Source: JAWWPG01 sp963820035
GTDB lineage: Bacteria; Actinomycetota; Actinomycetes; Propionibacteriales; Nocardioidaceae
Direction of reading: 5' to 3'
Assembly: GCA_963820035.1 (NCBI GenBank)
Contig: CAWFYK010000002.1
Location: forward strand, 1,054,001-1,118,000
Length of the DNA stretch: 64,000 bases
The translations under genes and the position numbers were made by a program. The notes under the pieces are model-generated. The model searched no databases and was not told where the DNA came from. It worked only from the letters and a program-made list of their open reading frames with translations. Below are positions 37,244-45,725 of this stretch, piece after piece; the first letter of the stretch is position 1; each line of letters begins with the position of its first letter.

Positions 37244-39555
37244 CGGCCGGACGCCAACACGTAACCCACGACCCGCTGACCGGATCTCATGGTGGCATTC
37301 TGCAGCCGGGTCAGGTCCCCGACCCGCGTTCGCGTGGTCACCACGATCACCGTGCCGTGGTTCTGGCCGGCGTGGCTGGGAAGGCTCGAGTCAAGCAGCC
37401 AGGCGATCCTCCGGGCGGCCGCGGACCGAGGGACGGCGACCACACTCGTGGCCATCCGATGCCGGAGGGCCTGCTGAGCCTCGGCCAGCTCCCCTGGTTC
37501 GGGGCCTCGCTCACGACCGACTCGGAGCTCCGCGAGCACAGGCAGCCCTGAGACGGAGCGGATCGTCCGCGAGCGTCTGACCCGTGCGTGGGCGTCCCCG
37601 AAGAGACGCCAGTAGACCAGCCCTCCGCACAGAGCGAGCATCAGTCCGCTGGCACTGCTGACGATCCGGCCGTCGTGCGAGCGGGCGACGGTGGCAGCGC
37701 TCACGACCTGTCCGGGCAGGTTCCTGACGGACGTGCCCGGCTCAAGCTGGTCGTAGATGGCCAGGTACGCCGTCGTGGCCGCCTTGACTCCGCGAAGCGC
37801 ATCAGCGGGAGTGTCGGCGGAGAAGGCGAGATGCAGGATGCTGGTGTTGGGCGACGCGGTGATGGCCAGCCTGGACTCGATGTCGGCCCGGGTCGACCGA
37901 GACGGCTCGACCTCCGCGACGGCCTCGAGCACCTGGTCGGACGTGACGAGCTGGGCGTCCGTATCCACCGTCACGGGCGAGGCGCCCTTGGACGGCGGGG
38001 CCGCCGGCAGCAGGATCGACTGCGAGGCGACGCTCGGGGTTCCGCGTGCCGACTGGTAGAGGCCACCGGCGACCGCCCCGAGGATCGCGAGGACCGCCAA
38101 GGACACGGCATGGCGCCGAGCGGACGCGAAGTAGCTGCGGAACGGTACTTCCGTCGGACCGAGCCTGGGTTTACGCCGAGCCGTGTTGACCGGGCCTTCG
38201 TCGCGATCGACCGCGGCCCGCCACAGGAAGCCGACCGATGCCATGATCGCGAGGAGAGAAGGGCCGATCGAGTCGTAGACCGGCATCGTGACCAGGTGGA
38301 TGACGAGCACGGAGAGCGACGCGACGACGTACGGCGACTCCAGGCGCAGGTGGCGCACCAGCTGGGATATGAAGAATGCCAGATAGAGCACCAGGCCGAC
38401 GATCCCCTGCGAGAACAGCACCAGCCATAGATGCCCCTGGGTCCCCAGGGGAGGAGGCGAGCAGCCCGGGCAGTGAGCGCTCGCGGCGACCGCGATCGAG
38501 GCGAAGTTGCCCTGCACGTTGCGTGTGGAGCCGAAACCCATGATGGGTGAGCCTTGCAGCACGCTCGAGGTCGTCAGACTGCCGAGGTTGGTGCGGCCCT
38601 GGTTGCTGTCCGGGTGGGCGAGCCGATCCAGGATCAGGCTGCCGAGGGGGGAGACGGCGATGATCGCACCCGCCAGCAGCACGGCTCCCCCGAGTGCCGC
38701 GAGGATCTTCGCCCGGCCCATGATCGCGTATCTCACGGCCACGAACAGCGCCGCTGTGCTCAGCGCCAGCCAGAGTCCGCGGTTCAACGAGAAGACGATG
38801 CTCACCATGGCGAGGAGCAGCACTCCCGGCGCGGCGAAGCGCCGCCATCCGGAGTCGTGTCGACACCAGGTGATGAGGAAGAAGGGCAGGAAGCACGCCA
38901 TCGCGAGCCCCCACTCGTTGGTGAACGCGAAGGGGGCGCTGGGGCGAGCCTCGCTGTAGCCGAGGAAGGTCTGCACCTGGGCCGTCACCGGATGGATCAG
39001 CCCGTGGACGAAGCCGTTGCTCCGCAACCCACCGGGCAGCACGTACTCCAGGCCCGAACGGAACTCCAGATGGGGGGCAAGGACGCCGAGCAGCCCACCG
39101 GCCGTCACAACAACGAACATGTATCCCAGTGCCATCGCGACGCGATGGTTCGACAGCTGCTTACGAGTGTTGCCGACATAGAGCAGCACGACGGTCGCGG
39201 CGACGTACCACAGCAGGCGATAGCCGAACGTGAGGTAGCGCGTGGTGCTGTCGGTCGCGACGGTTCCCGGCGCGTGCACCTGCAGGACGAACACCCCGCC
39301 GGCCACCCAGACGATGAACAGCAGCCACACGCCCAGCCCACGAGGGGCCCGCACGTGCCCCGCACGAATGAGCTCCGCGGCCATCGGGATCGAGAACAGC
39401 AGACAGGCGAACTCACCGATGCCGAGGATCCACCAGAGTGGATAGCCGCCGAACAGGGCGAAGAGCGGCCACCCCGGCTGGAGCGACCGGCGCATCCGGC
39501 CACTGCGACGGTTCGGTGCGGCCGTGCCCCGACCCCGCTCGAGCATCGTCGTCAT
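37240..39555 (-). CDS. Wzy-Wzz fusion: O-antigen polymerase/ligase domain plus chain-length-determinant domain
   Basis: 771 residues in one uninterrupted frame. Residues ~25-470 are a polytopic Wzy_C/O-antigen-ligase-like domain (PLWWILGIGEFACLLFSIPM; the loop SLNRGLWLALSTAALF; NQGRTNLGSLTTSSVLQGSP; GTQGHLWLVLFSQGIVGLVL). Residues ~490-690 are a Wzz-like unit with two helices (HAVSLAVLAILGAVAGGLYQ; GLMLALCGGLVYWRLFG) around an extracytoplasmic part. The last ~90 residues are cytoplasmic and resemble the start of a BY-kinase-like region without a P-loop. The ATG at 39555 overlaps the upstream sulfotransferase stop. Fusing polymerase to length regulator would fix them 1:1. Confidence 0.85.
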   Translation of the reverse strand: MTTMLERGRGTAAPNRRSGRMRRSLQPGWPLFALFGGYPLWWILGIGEFACLLFSIPMAAELIRAGHVRAPRGLGVWLLFIVWVAGGVFVLQVHAPGTVATDSTTRYLTFGYRLLWYVAATVVLLYVGNTRKQLSNHRVAMALGYMFVVVTAGGLLGVLAPHLEFRSGLEYVLPGGLRSNGFVHGLIHPVTAQVQTFLGYSEARPSAPFAFTNEWGLAMACFLPFFLITWCRHDSGWRRFAAPGVLLLAMVSIVFSLNRGLWLALSTAALFVAVRYAIMGRAKILAALGGAVLLAGAIIAVSPLGSLILDRLAHPDSNQGRTNLGSLTTSSVLQGSPIMGFGSTRNVQGNFASIAVAASAHCPGCSPPPLGTQGHLWLVLFSQGIVGLVLYLAFFISQLVRHLRLESPYVVASLSVLVIHLVTMPVYDSIGPSLLAIMASVGFLWRAAVDRDEGPVNTARRKPRLGPTEVPFRSYFASARRHAVSLAVLAILGAVAGGLYQSARGTPSVASQSILLPAAPPSKGASPVTVDTDAQLVTSDQVLEAVAEVEPSRSTRADIESRLAITASPNTSILHLAFSADTPADALRGVKAATTAYLAIYDQLEPGTSVRNLPGQVVSAATVARSHDGRIVSSASGLMLALCGGLVYWRLFGDAHARVRRSRTIRSVSGLPVLAELRVGRERGPEPGELAEAQQALRHRMATSVVAVPRSAAARRIAWLLDSSLPSHAGQNHGTVIVVTTRTRVGDLTRLQNATMRSGQRVVGYVLASGR

Positions 39556-40433
39556 GTCAGGTCCGGCACCTTGTCCCACGTGGGGTTTCTGCCGAGGATC
39601 GTCGCCAGCTGACAGTCATGCGGCGCGTAGTACTCCCGCAGTCTCTCCCGCGTCAGGTCGTCCATCGGTGAGCGAGGCTGTGCGTTGTAGCGCTCGAACC
39701 GAAGCCCGGCGGCCGACTCGAGACCGAGGAAGCCCGCCAGCGCGCCGAACTCTCCCGCCGGGTCGGCGAAGAAGTCCTCGCTCAGCATGATGTGCACCTG
39801 GCGTTCCGGGAAGTGGTCGAACACGCGCGTCAGCTGTTCCGCGTAACGGCCTCGGTGCAGGTAGGAATGATGACGGTGGGTGAAGCTCTCATAGCCGGGG
39901 TCGCGCCGCATCCGGTCGTACTCTCCCACCAGCCGGTCTTCCTCGAGGGCAAGCGCCGTGGGGAAGTCCTCCCACTCGTAGCCGCGAGCCCGCTCGTGCT
40001 GGTAGGCGGAGTACGCCCGCTCCACCGGGTCGCGGAGCATCACGACGAGCTTGACGTCAGGCAGGTCTCGGGCCATCCGCTCGATGGCGAACGGGTGGTA
40101 GAGGTAGTAGCCGCTCGCCTCGAACACCGCCCGCGGTCCGAGACGCCGGGCCTTCGCCGCTGCGACCCGCGCCAGCGGGAAGTGCCCGAGATACCAGCTC
40201 CAGCCGCGGTAGTAGTTCAGGTCGAAGTAGTTCACGCCTTTGTGGACAACGGGTCTGGACACCTGCGGATGGCTCATCAGGGCGCGGAACAGCGACGTCG
40301 TTCCACACCGCTGGGCGCCGATGACGATGAAGTCGGGTCGGGCACGCAGCGGCGCGCTGGCTCGACCCAACGCCACCGAGGCACGCCGACCCGCCTGCCG
40401 AAGTGGCTCGGGGACTGCCTTGCGGGAAACCAT
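39552..40433 (-). CDS. PAPS-dependent sulfotransferase
   Basis: 293 residues. The phosphosulfate loop is DFIVIGAQRCGTTSLFRALM at about residues 34-53, and the 3'-phosphate motif is VVMLRDPVERAYSAYQHERA at about 128-147. The C-terminal EYYAPHDCQLATILGRNPTW pairs it with the sulfotransferase at 21242-22201. The ATG at 40433 has GGAGAGG six bases upstream; another ATG two codons earlier is too close to that RBS. It overlaps the Wzy-Wzz fusion gene as ATGA. It is probably an EPS-modifying enzyme of module B. Confidence 0.88.
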   Translation of the reverse strand: MVSRKAVPEPLRQAGRRASVALGRASAPLRARPDFIVIGAQRCGTTSLFRALMSHPQVSRPVVHKGVNYFDLNYYRGWSWYLGHFPLARVAAAKARRLGPRAVFEASGYYLYHPFAIERMARDLPDVKLVVMLRDPVERAYSAYQHERARGYEWEDFPTALALEEDRLVGEYDRMRRDPGYESFTHRHHSYLHRGRYAEQLTRVFDHFPERQVHIMLSEDFFADPAGEFGALAGFLGLESAAGLRFERYNAQPRSPMDDLTRERLREYYAPHDCQLATILGRNPTWDKVPDLT

Positions 40434-40463
40434 CTGCATCCTCTCCTGTCGGGGTACGGCGGG

Positions 40464-41297
40464 CTACCAGCCCCAGCGGGACTGGACCGGCACCCCGAAC
40501 TCGTGCTCGACCCCGGCCACCTCGTCGGCCAGCCGCTCCCGGATGTAGGTCTCGTCCTCGGGTGACATCGTGGGGACGTCATCTCCGAGCGGTTCGTAGA
40601 GCACCCGCTGGACCAGCCTGGACCGCTTCACCCGACCGACGAGCTTCGCCCCGTCGTGTCGCCGGACCCAGTCGGCGCTGCTGCGCGCGGCCCTCGCGAC
40701 GGGGACCAGGCGAGCCTTGCTGGCCGGCAGCCGGGCACCGAGCACGTCATCCTCGAGCGTCACCACGGGCAGGTCGAGGAACCCCACCACGCCGTCGAAG
40801 AACTTCTGGGCGTCGTCCTGCAAGTCGTCGAACAACGAGATGTGCAACAGGCCGCGTTCGTAGTAGTCGCCGAAACGTCGCAGCTGCGTCGCGTAGCGGC
40901 CGTGCTCCAGCAGGTCGGGAAACGTCTCGAGCGCCCCACGGAACGTGTCGGCACCTTCGCCGTGCTTGCGCATGTAGAGATATGACGAGAACGCGCGGGA
41001 TGCCGGCTCCCGAAGCGTGACCATCAGCCTCGCGTCGCCGAGACACTCCCTGATGCGCTCCGGAGCCACGGGACTCGCGAGGTAGTCCGGGCACACCTCC
41101 CCCACGACGCGCTGTCCCACCGGAGCGTCGCGGAACTGCGACTCGTACCACGCAAGTCCGCGGTCGTAGTACCTGTCGAAGAAGTAGAGGTCCTTCGCCT
41201 CGCTCAGGAAGACATCGGGGTGCTGCAGCAGGGCCTCGTGCAGCCACGAGGACCCGGCCTTGTCCGGCCCGATGTAGAGGAAGTTGGGCAGTGTCAT
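40464..41297 (-). CDS. PAPS-dependent sulfotransferase
   Basis: 277 residues. The phosphosulfate loop is FLYIGPDKAGSSWLHEALLQ at residues 6-25, with a Gly-Ser-Ser variant in place of Gly-Thr-Thr. The 3'-phosphate motif is MVTLREPASRAFSSYLYMRK at about 93-112. The motif DVFLSEAKDLYFFDRYYDRG is the typical second helix of bacterial glycan sulfotransferases. It lies 12 bp after the fusion gene's stop and 30 bp before the next sulfotransferase, so it is part of the same operon. The acceptor is unknown. Confidence 0.88.
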   Translation of the reverse strand: MTLPNFLYIGPDKAGSSWLHEALLQHPDVFLSEAKDLYFFDRYYDRGLAWYESQFRDAPVGQRVVGEVCPDYLASPVAPERIRECLGDARLMVTLREPASRAFSSYLYMRKHGEGADTFRGALETFPDLLEHGRYATQLRRFGDYYERGLLHISLFDDLQDDAQKFFDGVVGFLDLPVVTLEDDVLGARLPASKARLVPVARAARSSADWVRRHDGAKLVGRVKRSRLVQRVLYEPLGDDVPTMSPEDETYIRERLADEVAGVEHEFGVPVQSRWGW

Positions 41298-41309
41298 CTT
41301 CCTGGCCGC

Positions 41310-43271
41310 CTAGGAGACGCCGCGGCGGAAGATGCGGGCCGCCTTCAGCGTGAGCTGAGGGTCGAGCCCGGTGCCGGCCTGCCACAGCGCGAGGTAGGCG
41401 TGCGGCGCGAACGGGTAGCGGCCCAAGGCACGGACGGCTGTCCGCAGCGCGGTGCGTCGCTCGCCCAGACACGCCTGGGCGTAGGCGATCTGACCGAGGA
41501 TGCGGGCATGGCCGCGACGCGAGGTCGTCAGCTCCGGGTGCGCCACGAGCATGTAGGTGAGCGCCTCCGCGGTGTTCTCGGAACGCTCACGGAACCAGGA
41601 CTGGACGTCCTTGCGGATGTCGGCCAAGGGCTCGACGACCACCCCGATCTGCCCGACCCGGGCAGCGCGAAGCACCCAGTCGTAGTCCTCGGCGTAGCCG
41701 TGCGGGAGCTCTTCGTCGTATCTGCCGGCCTTGGCGAAGGCATCGCGACGCATCAGCAGCGTCGAGGAGTGCAGCTCCTTGACCCGGTTGCGCAGCAGGG
41801 TGGACTGCTCGATCCGCTGCGACCTTCCGGGCCAGTCGACGACGCGGCCTTTCGGGAACAGCAGCCGGATCCCCGAGCCGACGACGAGCAGGTCCGGCTC
41901 GTCACGCATCAGCCGCACCTGCCTGCTCAGCTTGGTGGGGTGCCAGACGTCGTCGTCGTCGCACGTCGCGACGAACTCACCCTTGACGACGTCGAGCCCG
42001 GTGTTGCGTGCCCCGGCCAGGCCGGGGCTGTGCTGGTTGGTGAGCACCTTGACCTCTCGGCCAGAGCTGCCGAGTGCGACCAGACCGGCCTCCGGCTCCT
42101 CCTGGTCGTGGATCACCAACGTCTCCACCGGACCTGGGTAGTCCTGGGCCACCACGGCGGCGATGCTCTCCCGGACGAGCTCGGGGCGGCCACGGGTGGG
42201 CAGCACCACGGAAACGAGCGGCCACTGGTCGTCGTGCCCCGGACCTGGCGCGGTGGCAACGGGCTGGGTCGCGGTCATGGATGTTCCCTTCGTGGTGGGT
42301 GCGTGTGGTGCGTGTGGTGCGGTAGCGCGGAGGCTCCCCGTGGCGACGAGCTGAGGAAATGCGATCGACGCGACCATGATGCGGCTGCTTCGCGACATCG
42401 AGGTGCGCCAGGCCTCGTCGACGCGCAGCGAGACGACACCGTTCGTGAACCGTGAGGGGTTCCCGGAAAGGCCGTGGCTGGCATCGAGGTCGATGTCGGA
42501 CCGGTGAACATGCTGGAACCAGCCGGGCTCCGGGTCCAGCCCGATCCCGCGCAGCGCGGAGTCGATCGCCCTTCTCGGGTCGCGGACCATGTCCTCGTAG
42601 CGCAGCCGGGACATCGGCACCTGGCGCAGCCGCATCAGGTCTATCTCCGACTGCGCGACCGTCCACCGCACCGCCGTCGCAGCCGGTCGGCTGCGCGTCA
42701 TCACGTCGCCGGTCTCGGCGGCGTGCGGTCGGGCGACGTCGCGCTTGACCATGGAGTAGGCCACCCCGCGGACGTCACGGACGAGATGGATCACCCGGAG
42801 GTCGATGTCGTCGCAGCGCAGGGCGAGCGCCTGGGCCGGCCACTTGCTGGCGTCCACGACGACGCTCGCGTCGGACTGGTCGAGGATCGCGCGATAGAGG
42901 TCGGCGTACAGGTGCTGGTAGCGACGGACGTCCCGAGCGAAGCCCGCACTGCGAACGGGGGAGAGCAGCCTCGGAAGGTGCCGCTGGCGAGCCACCTTGG
43001 GCTGCAGCCGGGCCAGCTCGACCGCAGGCGGGGTGTCCCAGCCGCCGAACGCGAGCTTTCCGACCCCGGTCCAGAACGGACACTCGAAGAAGGAGAGTCC
43101 GCATCCGCACCGTTCGTCTCCCTGCACGACACGGCGGAACAGGTCGATGAGCTCGCCGACGTTGACGAAACCCGGCATGGCACCCAGGGCGCGTTCGAGC
43201 AACGTGCTTCCGGACCGGCCGGACCCGGCGATATAGGTGACGACCGGCGTGGTCGGCAGCGCCGACGTCAT
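41310..43271 (-). CDS. Sulfotransferase-GT2 fusion protein
   Basis: 653 residues in one frame. Residues ~1-300 are a sulfotransferase: TYIAGSGRSGSTLLERALGA at the N-terminus, a C-rich insert (GDERCGCGLSFFECPFW), VIHLVRDVRGVAYSMVKRDV for 3'-phosphate binding and RLRYEDMVRDP. After a low-complexity linker (APHAPHAPTTKGTS), residues ~345-560 form a GT2 domain (VSVVLPTRGRPELVRESI; DDDDVWHPTKL with the metal-binding Asp cluster; YAEDYDWVLRAARVG). ATG 43271 has AAGGGGGA upstream. An internal in-frame ATG at 42278, also with a GAAGGGA RBS, could start a separate GT2, so this may be a recent fusion by loss of a stop codon. Confidence 0.85.
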   Translation of the reverse strand: MTSALPTTPVVTYIAGSGRSGSTLLERALGAMPGFVNVGELIDLFRRVVQGDERCGCGLSFFECPFWTGVGKLAFGGWDTPPAVELARLQPKVARQRHLPRLLSPVRSAGFARDVRRYQHLYADLYRAILDQSDASVVVDASKWPAQALALRCDDIDLRVIHLVRDVRGVAYSMVKRDVARPHAAETGDVMTRSRPAATAVRWTVAQSEIDLMRLRQVPMSRLRYEDMVRDPRRAIDSALRGIGLDPEPGWFQHVHRSDIDLDASHGLSGNPSRFTNGVVSLRVDEAWRTSMSRSSRIMVASIAFPQLVATGSLRATAPHAPHAPTTKGTSMTATQPVATAPGPGHDDQWPLVSVVLPTRGRPELVRESIAAVVAQDYPGPVETLVIHDQEEPEAGLVALGSSGREVKVLTNQHSPGLAGARNTGLDVVKGEFVATCDDDDVWHPTKLSRQVRLMRDEPDLLVVGSGIRLLFPKGRVVDWPGRSQRIEQSTLLRNRVKELHSSTLLMRRDAFAKAGRYDEELPHGYAEDYDWVLRAARVGQIGVVVEPLADIRKDVQSWFRERSENTAEALTYMLVAHPELTTSRRGHARILGQIAYAQACLGERRTALRTAVRALGRYPFAPHAYLALWQAGTGLDPQLTLKAARIFRRGVS

Positions 43272-43442
43272 GGATTCCCCCTTCTTATCTGCCGCATTCA
43301 TCGGTGCCCGTCGACCTCGGAATGCGGAGCCACGTGACCTCGACACATGAGGAAGAGACGAGAGTCGGCATATTCATGACTCTACGTGCTCAAAAGGGCG
43401 CGTTTACATCGAACGATCGTGAAAGGCCGCGCCTGACCTTGG

Positions 43443-44477
43443 TCAGTAGGCGCCGTCCTTGGCGACCACAGCCCTCACCGTCTGCACCGCAATCCGCACA
43501 TCACGACCCGCCGACCAGTTATCCACATAGTCGATATCCAACGCCACCGACTCCTCCCACGACAACCGCGACCGACCAGACACCTGCCACAACCCCGTCA
43601 ACCCCGGCTTCACCCCCAACCGCCGACGAGCCCGCACGTCATACGACGCCACCTCCGACGGCAACGCCGGCCGCGGCCCCACCAACGACATCTCCCCCCG
43701 CACCACATTCCACAACTGCGGCAACTCATCCAACGACAACTTCCGCAACACCCGACCCACCCGCGTCACCCGCGGATCAACCTCCATCTTGAACAACCCA
43801 CCCCCCACCTCATTCAACCCCTCCAACTCACCCCGACGCGCCTCCGCATCCACCCCCATCGTCCGCAACTTCACCATCGTGAACGTCCGACCACCATCAC
43901 GCACCCGCGTCTGCCGAAAAAACGCCGGACCCGACGAATCCAACCGCACCGCCACCACACACACCACCAACACCGGCAACGCCACCACCATCATCACCAA
44001 CGCCACCACCGCCTCCACCACCGCCTTCACCTGCCGCACCAACCCCGACGGACGAGCCTGCGACACCCCCAACACCACCGACGACCCCACCCGCGACACC
44101 CGAACCCGACCAGCCGCCGTCCCCCGCAACTTCGTCACCAACGACAACCGCACCCCCAACGCCTCCAACGCCCACCCCAACTCCCGCAACCACTCCGAAT
44201 CCAACGGCGCCTCCAACCTCACCGACACCTCATGAATCCCCAACTCCTCAACCAAACCCACCACATCACCAGCACCCCCCAACACCGGCACCCCCGCCAC
44301 CGACACCACCCGATCCCCCAACGACTCCACCAAACACACCCCCACCACCACCGACGAACCCAACCCCGCCCGATCCGCCACCGCATCCTCAACCGTCAAC
44401 CGATCCGCCACCACCAACACCGACGCCGGCGACCCCACCCCCACCAACCGACGAACACCAGAACAACGCACCAGAAC
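43443..44477. repeat. 1,035-bp direct repeat, copy 2 (right)
   Basis: Identical by inspection and by matching translations in several frames to 22201-23235, in the same orientation. Recombination between the copies would delete or amplify 21,242 bp (most of EPS module B) and leave one intact hybrid transferase gene. Confidence 0.95.
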
Positions 44478-44984
44478 GGCGGCCAACCCTGCGACGACCG
44501 CGAGGCCTGCGATGAGATAGACCACCTGCAGCGAAAGCTCGGGGACGGACAGCAGCACCCCCACCACGCAAGCGCTCATGGCATACAGCACATGGCGCTT
44601 CGCCACGGCCGAGACTCCGCTGATCTCATCGAGGTGGCGGCACATTCCCAGCACCGTCAGCTCGGCGAGCAGCCACACCATTGCTGCACCAGCCAGCACC
44701 GCACTTCCCAGCCAGAGTGCCACCAGGACCGCGACCACTCCCGCCACGGCGGCCACGACACCCAGCACGAGCTGGACCCGGCGCAGCGCCCAGATCGGCG
44801 ATACGCCGCGGGCCGGATGCCGCGGAGAGAACTGCAAGATATTTGAGCGCGCGGGCATGACCCGCGGCTCACGGACAACGGCTACCCCGTCGCGTCCCAA
44901 GCTCTCCCCGAGCGCAGACGCAACAACAAAATCCCCCACCTGACCAGACACGAAACTCCCCACCCCTGGTGTATAAGCGTGCAT
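43443..44984 (-). CDS. Polyprenyl sugar-phosphate transferase (initiating EPS glycosyltransferase), copy 2
   Basis: 513 residues. Same role and architecture as copy 1 at 22201-23778: four or five membrane helices in the first ~165 residues, then the nucleotide-fold and catalytic sugar-transferase domains with KLSLDELPQLWNVVRGEMSL and PGLTGLWQVSGRS. Residues 170-513 are identical to copy 1, while residues 1-169 are only homologous (shared LQFSPR, KRHVxYxM). ATG 44984 follows GGGGGATTCT. It opens module B directly after the pth terminator, 171 bp upstream of the sulfotransferase-GT2 gene. The donor sugar is unknown, but the identical catalytic domains predict the same first sugar for both modules. 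Confidence 0.92.
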   Translation of the reverse strand: MHAYTPGVGSFVSGQVGDFVVASALGESLGRDGVAVVREPRVMPARSNILQFSPRHPARGVSPIWALRRVQLVLGVVAAVAGVVAVLVALWLGSAVLAGAAMVWLLAELTVLGMCRHLDEISGVSAVAKRHVLYAMSACVVGVLLSVPELSLQVVYLIAGLAVVAGLAAVLVRCSGVRRLVGVGSPASVLVVADRLTVEDAVADRAGLGSSVVVGVCLVESLGDRVVSVAGVPVLGGAGDVVGLVEELGIHEVSVRLEAPLDSEWLRELGWALEALGVRLSLVTKLRGTAAGRVRVSRVGSSVVLGVSQARPSGLVRQVKAVVEAVVALVMMVVALPVLVVCVVAVRLDSSGPAFFRQTRVRDGGRTFTMVKLRTMGVDAEARRGELEGLNEVGGGLFKMEVDPRVTRVGRVLRKLSLDELPQLWNVVRGEMSLVGPRPALPSEVASYDVRARRRLGVKPGLTGLWQVSGRSRLSWEESVALDIDYVDNWSAGRDVRIAVQTVRAVVAKDGAY

Positions 44985-45016
44985 AGAATCCCCCGACCCC
45001 AGTTGCAGTATGCCGC
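44985..45016 (-). promoter_or_regulatory. Conserved leader/promoter of sugar transferase copy 2
   Basis: On the minus strand GGCATACTGC (-10-like CATACT at 45007-45012) is followed by GGGGTCGGGGGATTCT and the ATG. It matches the leader of copy 1 in sequence and spacing, suggesting co-regulation of both initiating enzymes. Confidence 0.5.
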
Positions 45017-45045
45017 ATCACCGGACAGCCCGCCCCGACTTCCAC

Positions 45046-45072
45046 AAAACCCGTCGGCGCACGAGGCCGACG
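45046..45072 (-). terminator. Intrinsic terminator of the glmU-prs-rplY-pth operon
   Basis: Perfect 7-bp stem CGTCGGC/GCCGACG with a 7-base loop at 45052-45072, followed on the minus strand by GGTTTT. It starts 19 bases after the pth stop, so it should separate housekeeping transcription from EPS module B. Confidence 0.75.
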
Positions 45073-45091
45073 TCACATCAATGGTGATATG

Positions 45092-45676
45092 TCAGCGGTT
45101 ATAGAGGTTCTGGGTTATCTCCAGGCCATCGGTGAGCAGCGACTCGACACAGTCGGCGGCTCGCTCGATGTGCAGGTCGAGCTCGCGCCGTTCGACCGAG
45201 GCGAAAGGCTTGAGGACGTGGTCGGCCGCACTTTGCCGTCCAGGGGGTCGGCCGACCCCGACGCGCACCCGGTAGTAGTCCCCGGTCCCGAGCGCCCCCC
45301 GGATGGACTTCAGCCCGTTGTGACCGTTGTCACCGCCCCCGAACTTGGTGCGGAGGTCGCCGTAGGGGAGGTCGATCTCGTCGTGGACCACGATGAGACG
45401 CTCGGGCGGCACCTTGTAATACGCCAAGAACGCCGCGACCGGACCACCGGACTCGTTCATATGACCCTTGCCGCGCACGAGTGCCGTCCGCACTCCCGGT
45501 TGGCCGCCCAGTCGCCCGAAGGCAGCCAGCGCCCGACCCGACTTGTCCGGGCGCAACGACGCACCCATCCGGTCGAGCAGCACGTCGACGACGAGGTAGC
45601 CCGCGTTGTGCCGGGTGCCGGCGTACGTCGAGCCGGGGTTGCCGAGTCCCACCACCGCCCACGCGTCGGCCGGCAT
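45092..45676 (-). CDS. pth: Peptidyl-tRNA hydrolase
   Basis: Pth cleaves peptidyl-tRNA released by abortive translation. The 194-residue product has VVGLGNPGSTYAGTRHNAGY with the catalytic His in the RHNAGY segment, LVRGKGHMNESGGPVAAFLA, VVHDEIDLPYG and GGGDNGHNGLKSI. Length and motifs are normal. The ATG at 45676 follows AAGGAGATC, a strong RBS; the frame is open further upstream into rplY without family similarity. It is the last gene of the glmU-prs-rplY-pth operon; mfd, its neighbour cluster in mycobacteria, lies 34 kb away across the EPS locus. Confidence 0.96.
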   Translation of the reverse strand: MPADAWAVVGLGNPGSTYAGTRHNAGYLVVDVLLDRMGASLRPDKSGRALAAFGRLGGQPGVRTALVRGKGHMNESGGPVAAFLAYYKVPPERLIVVHDEIDLPYGDLRTKFGGGDNGHNGLKSIRGALGTGDYYRVRVGVGRPPGRQSAADHVLKPFASVERRELDLHIERAADCVESLLTDGLEITQNLYNR

Positions 45677-45725
45677 GATCTCCTTCGCCTTCCGCGCGAA
45701 CAGCCTGTGGAGCACGTGGCGCGGG

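Noticed and set aside
10756..45091. Integrated mobile element
   Set aside because: No integrase, transposase, relaxase, phage gene or flanking att-like duplication was found; the direct repeats are coding and internal.
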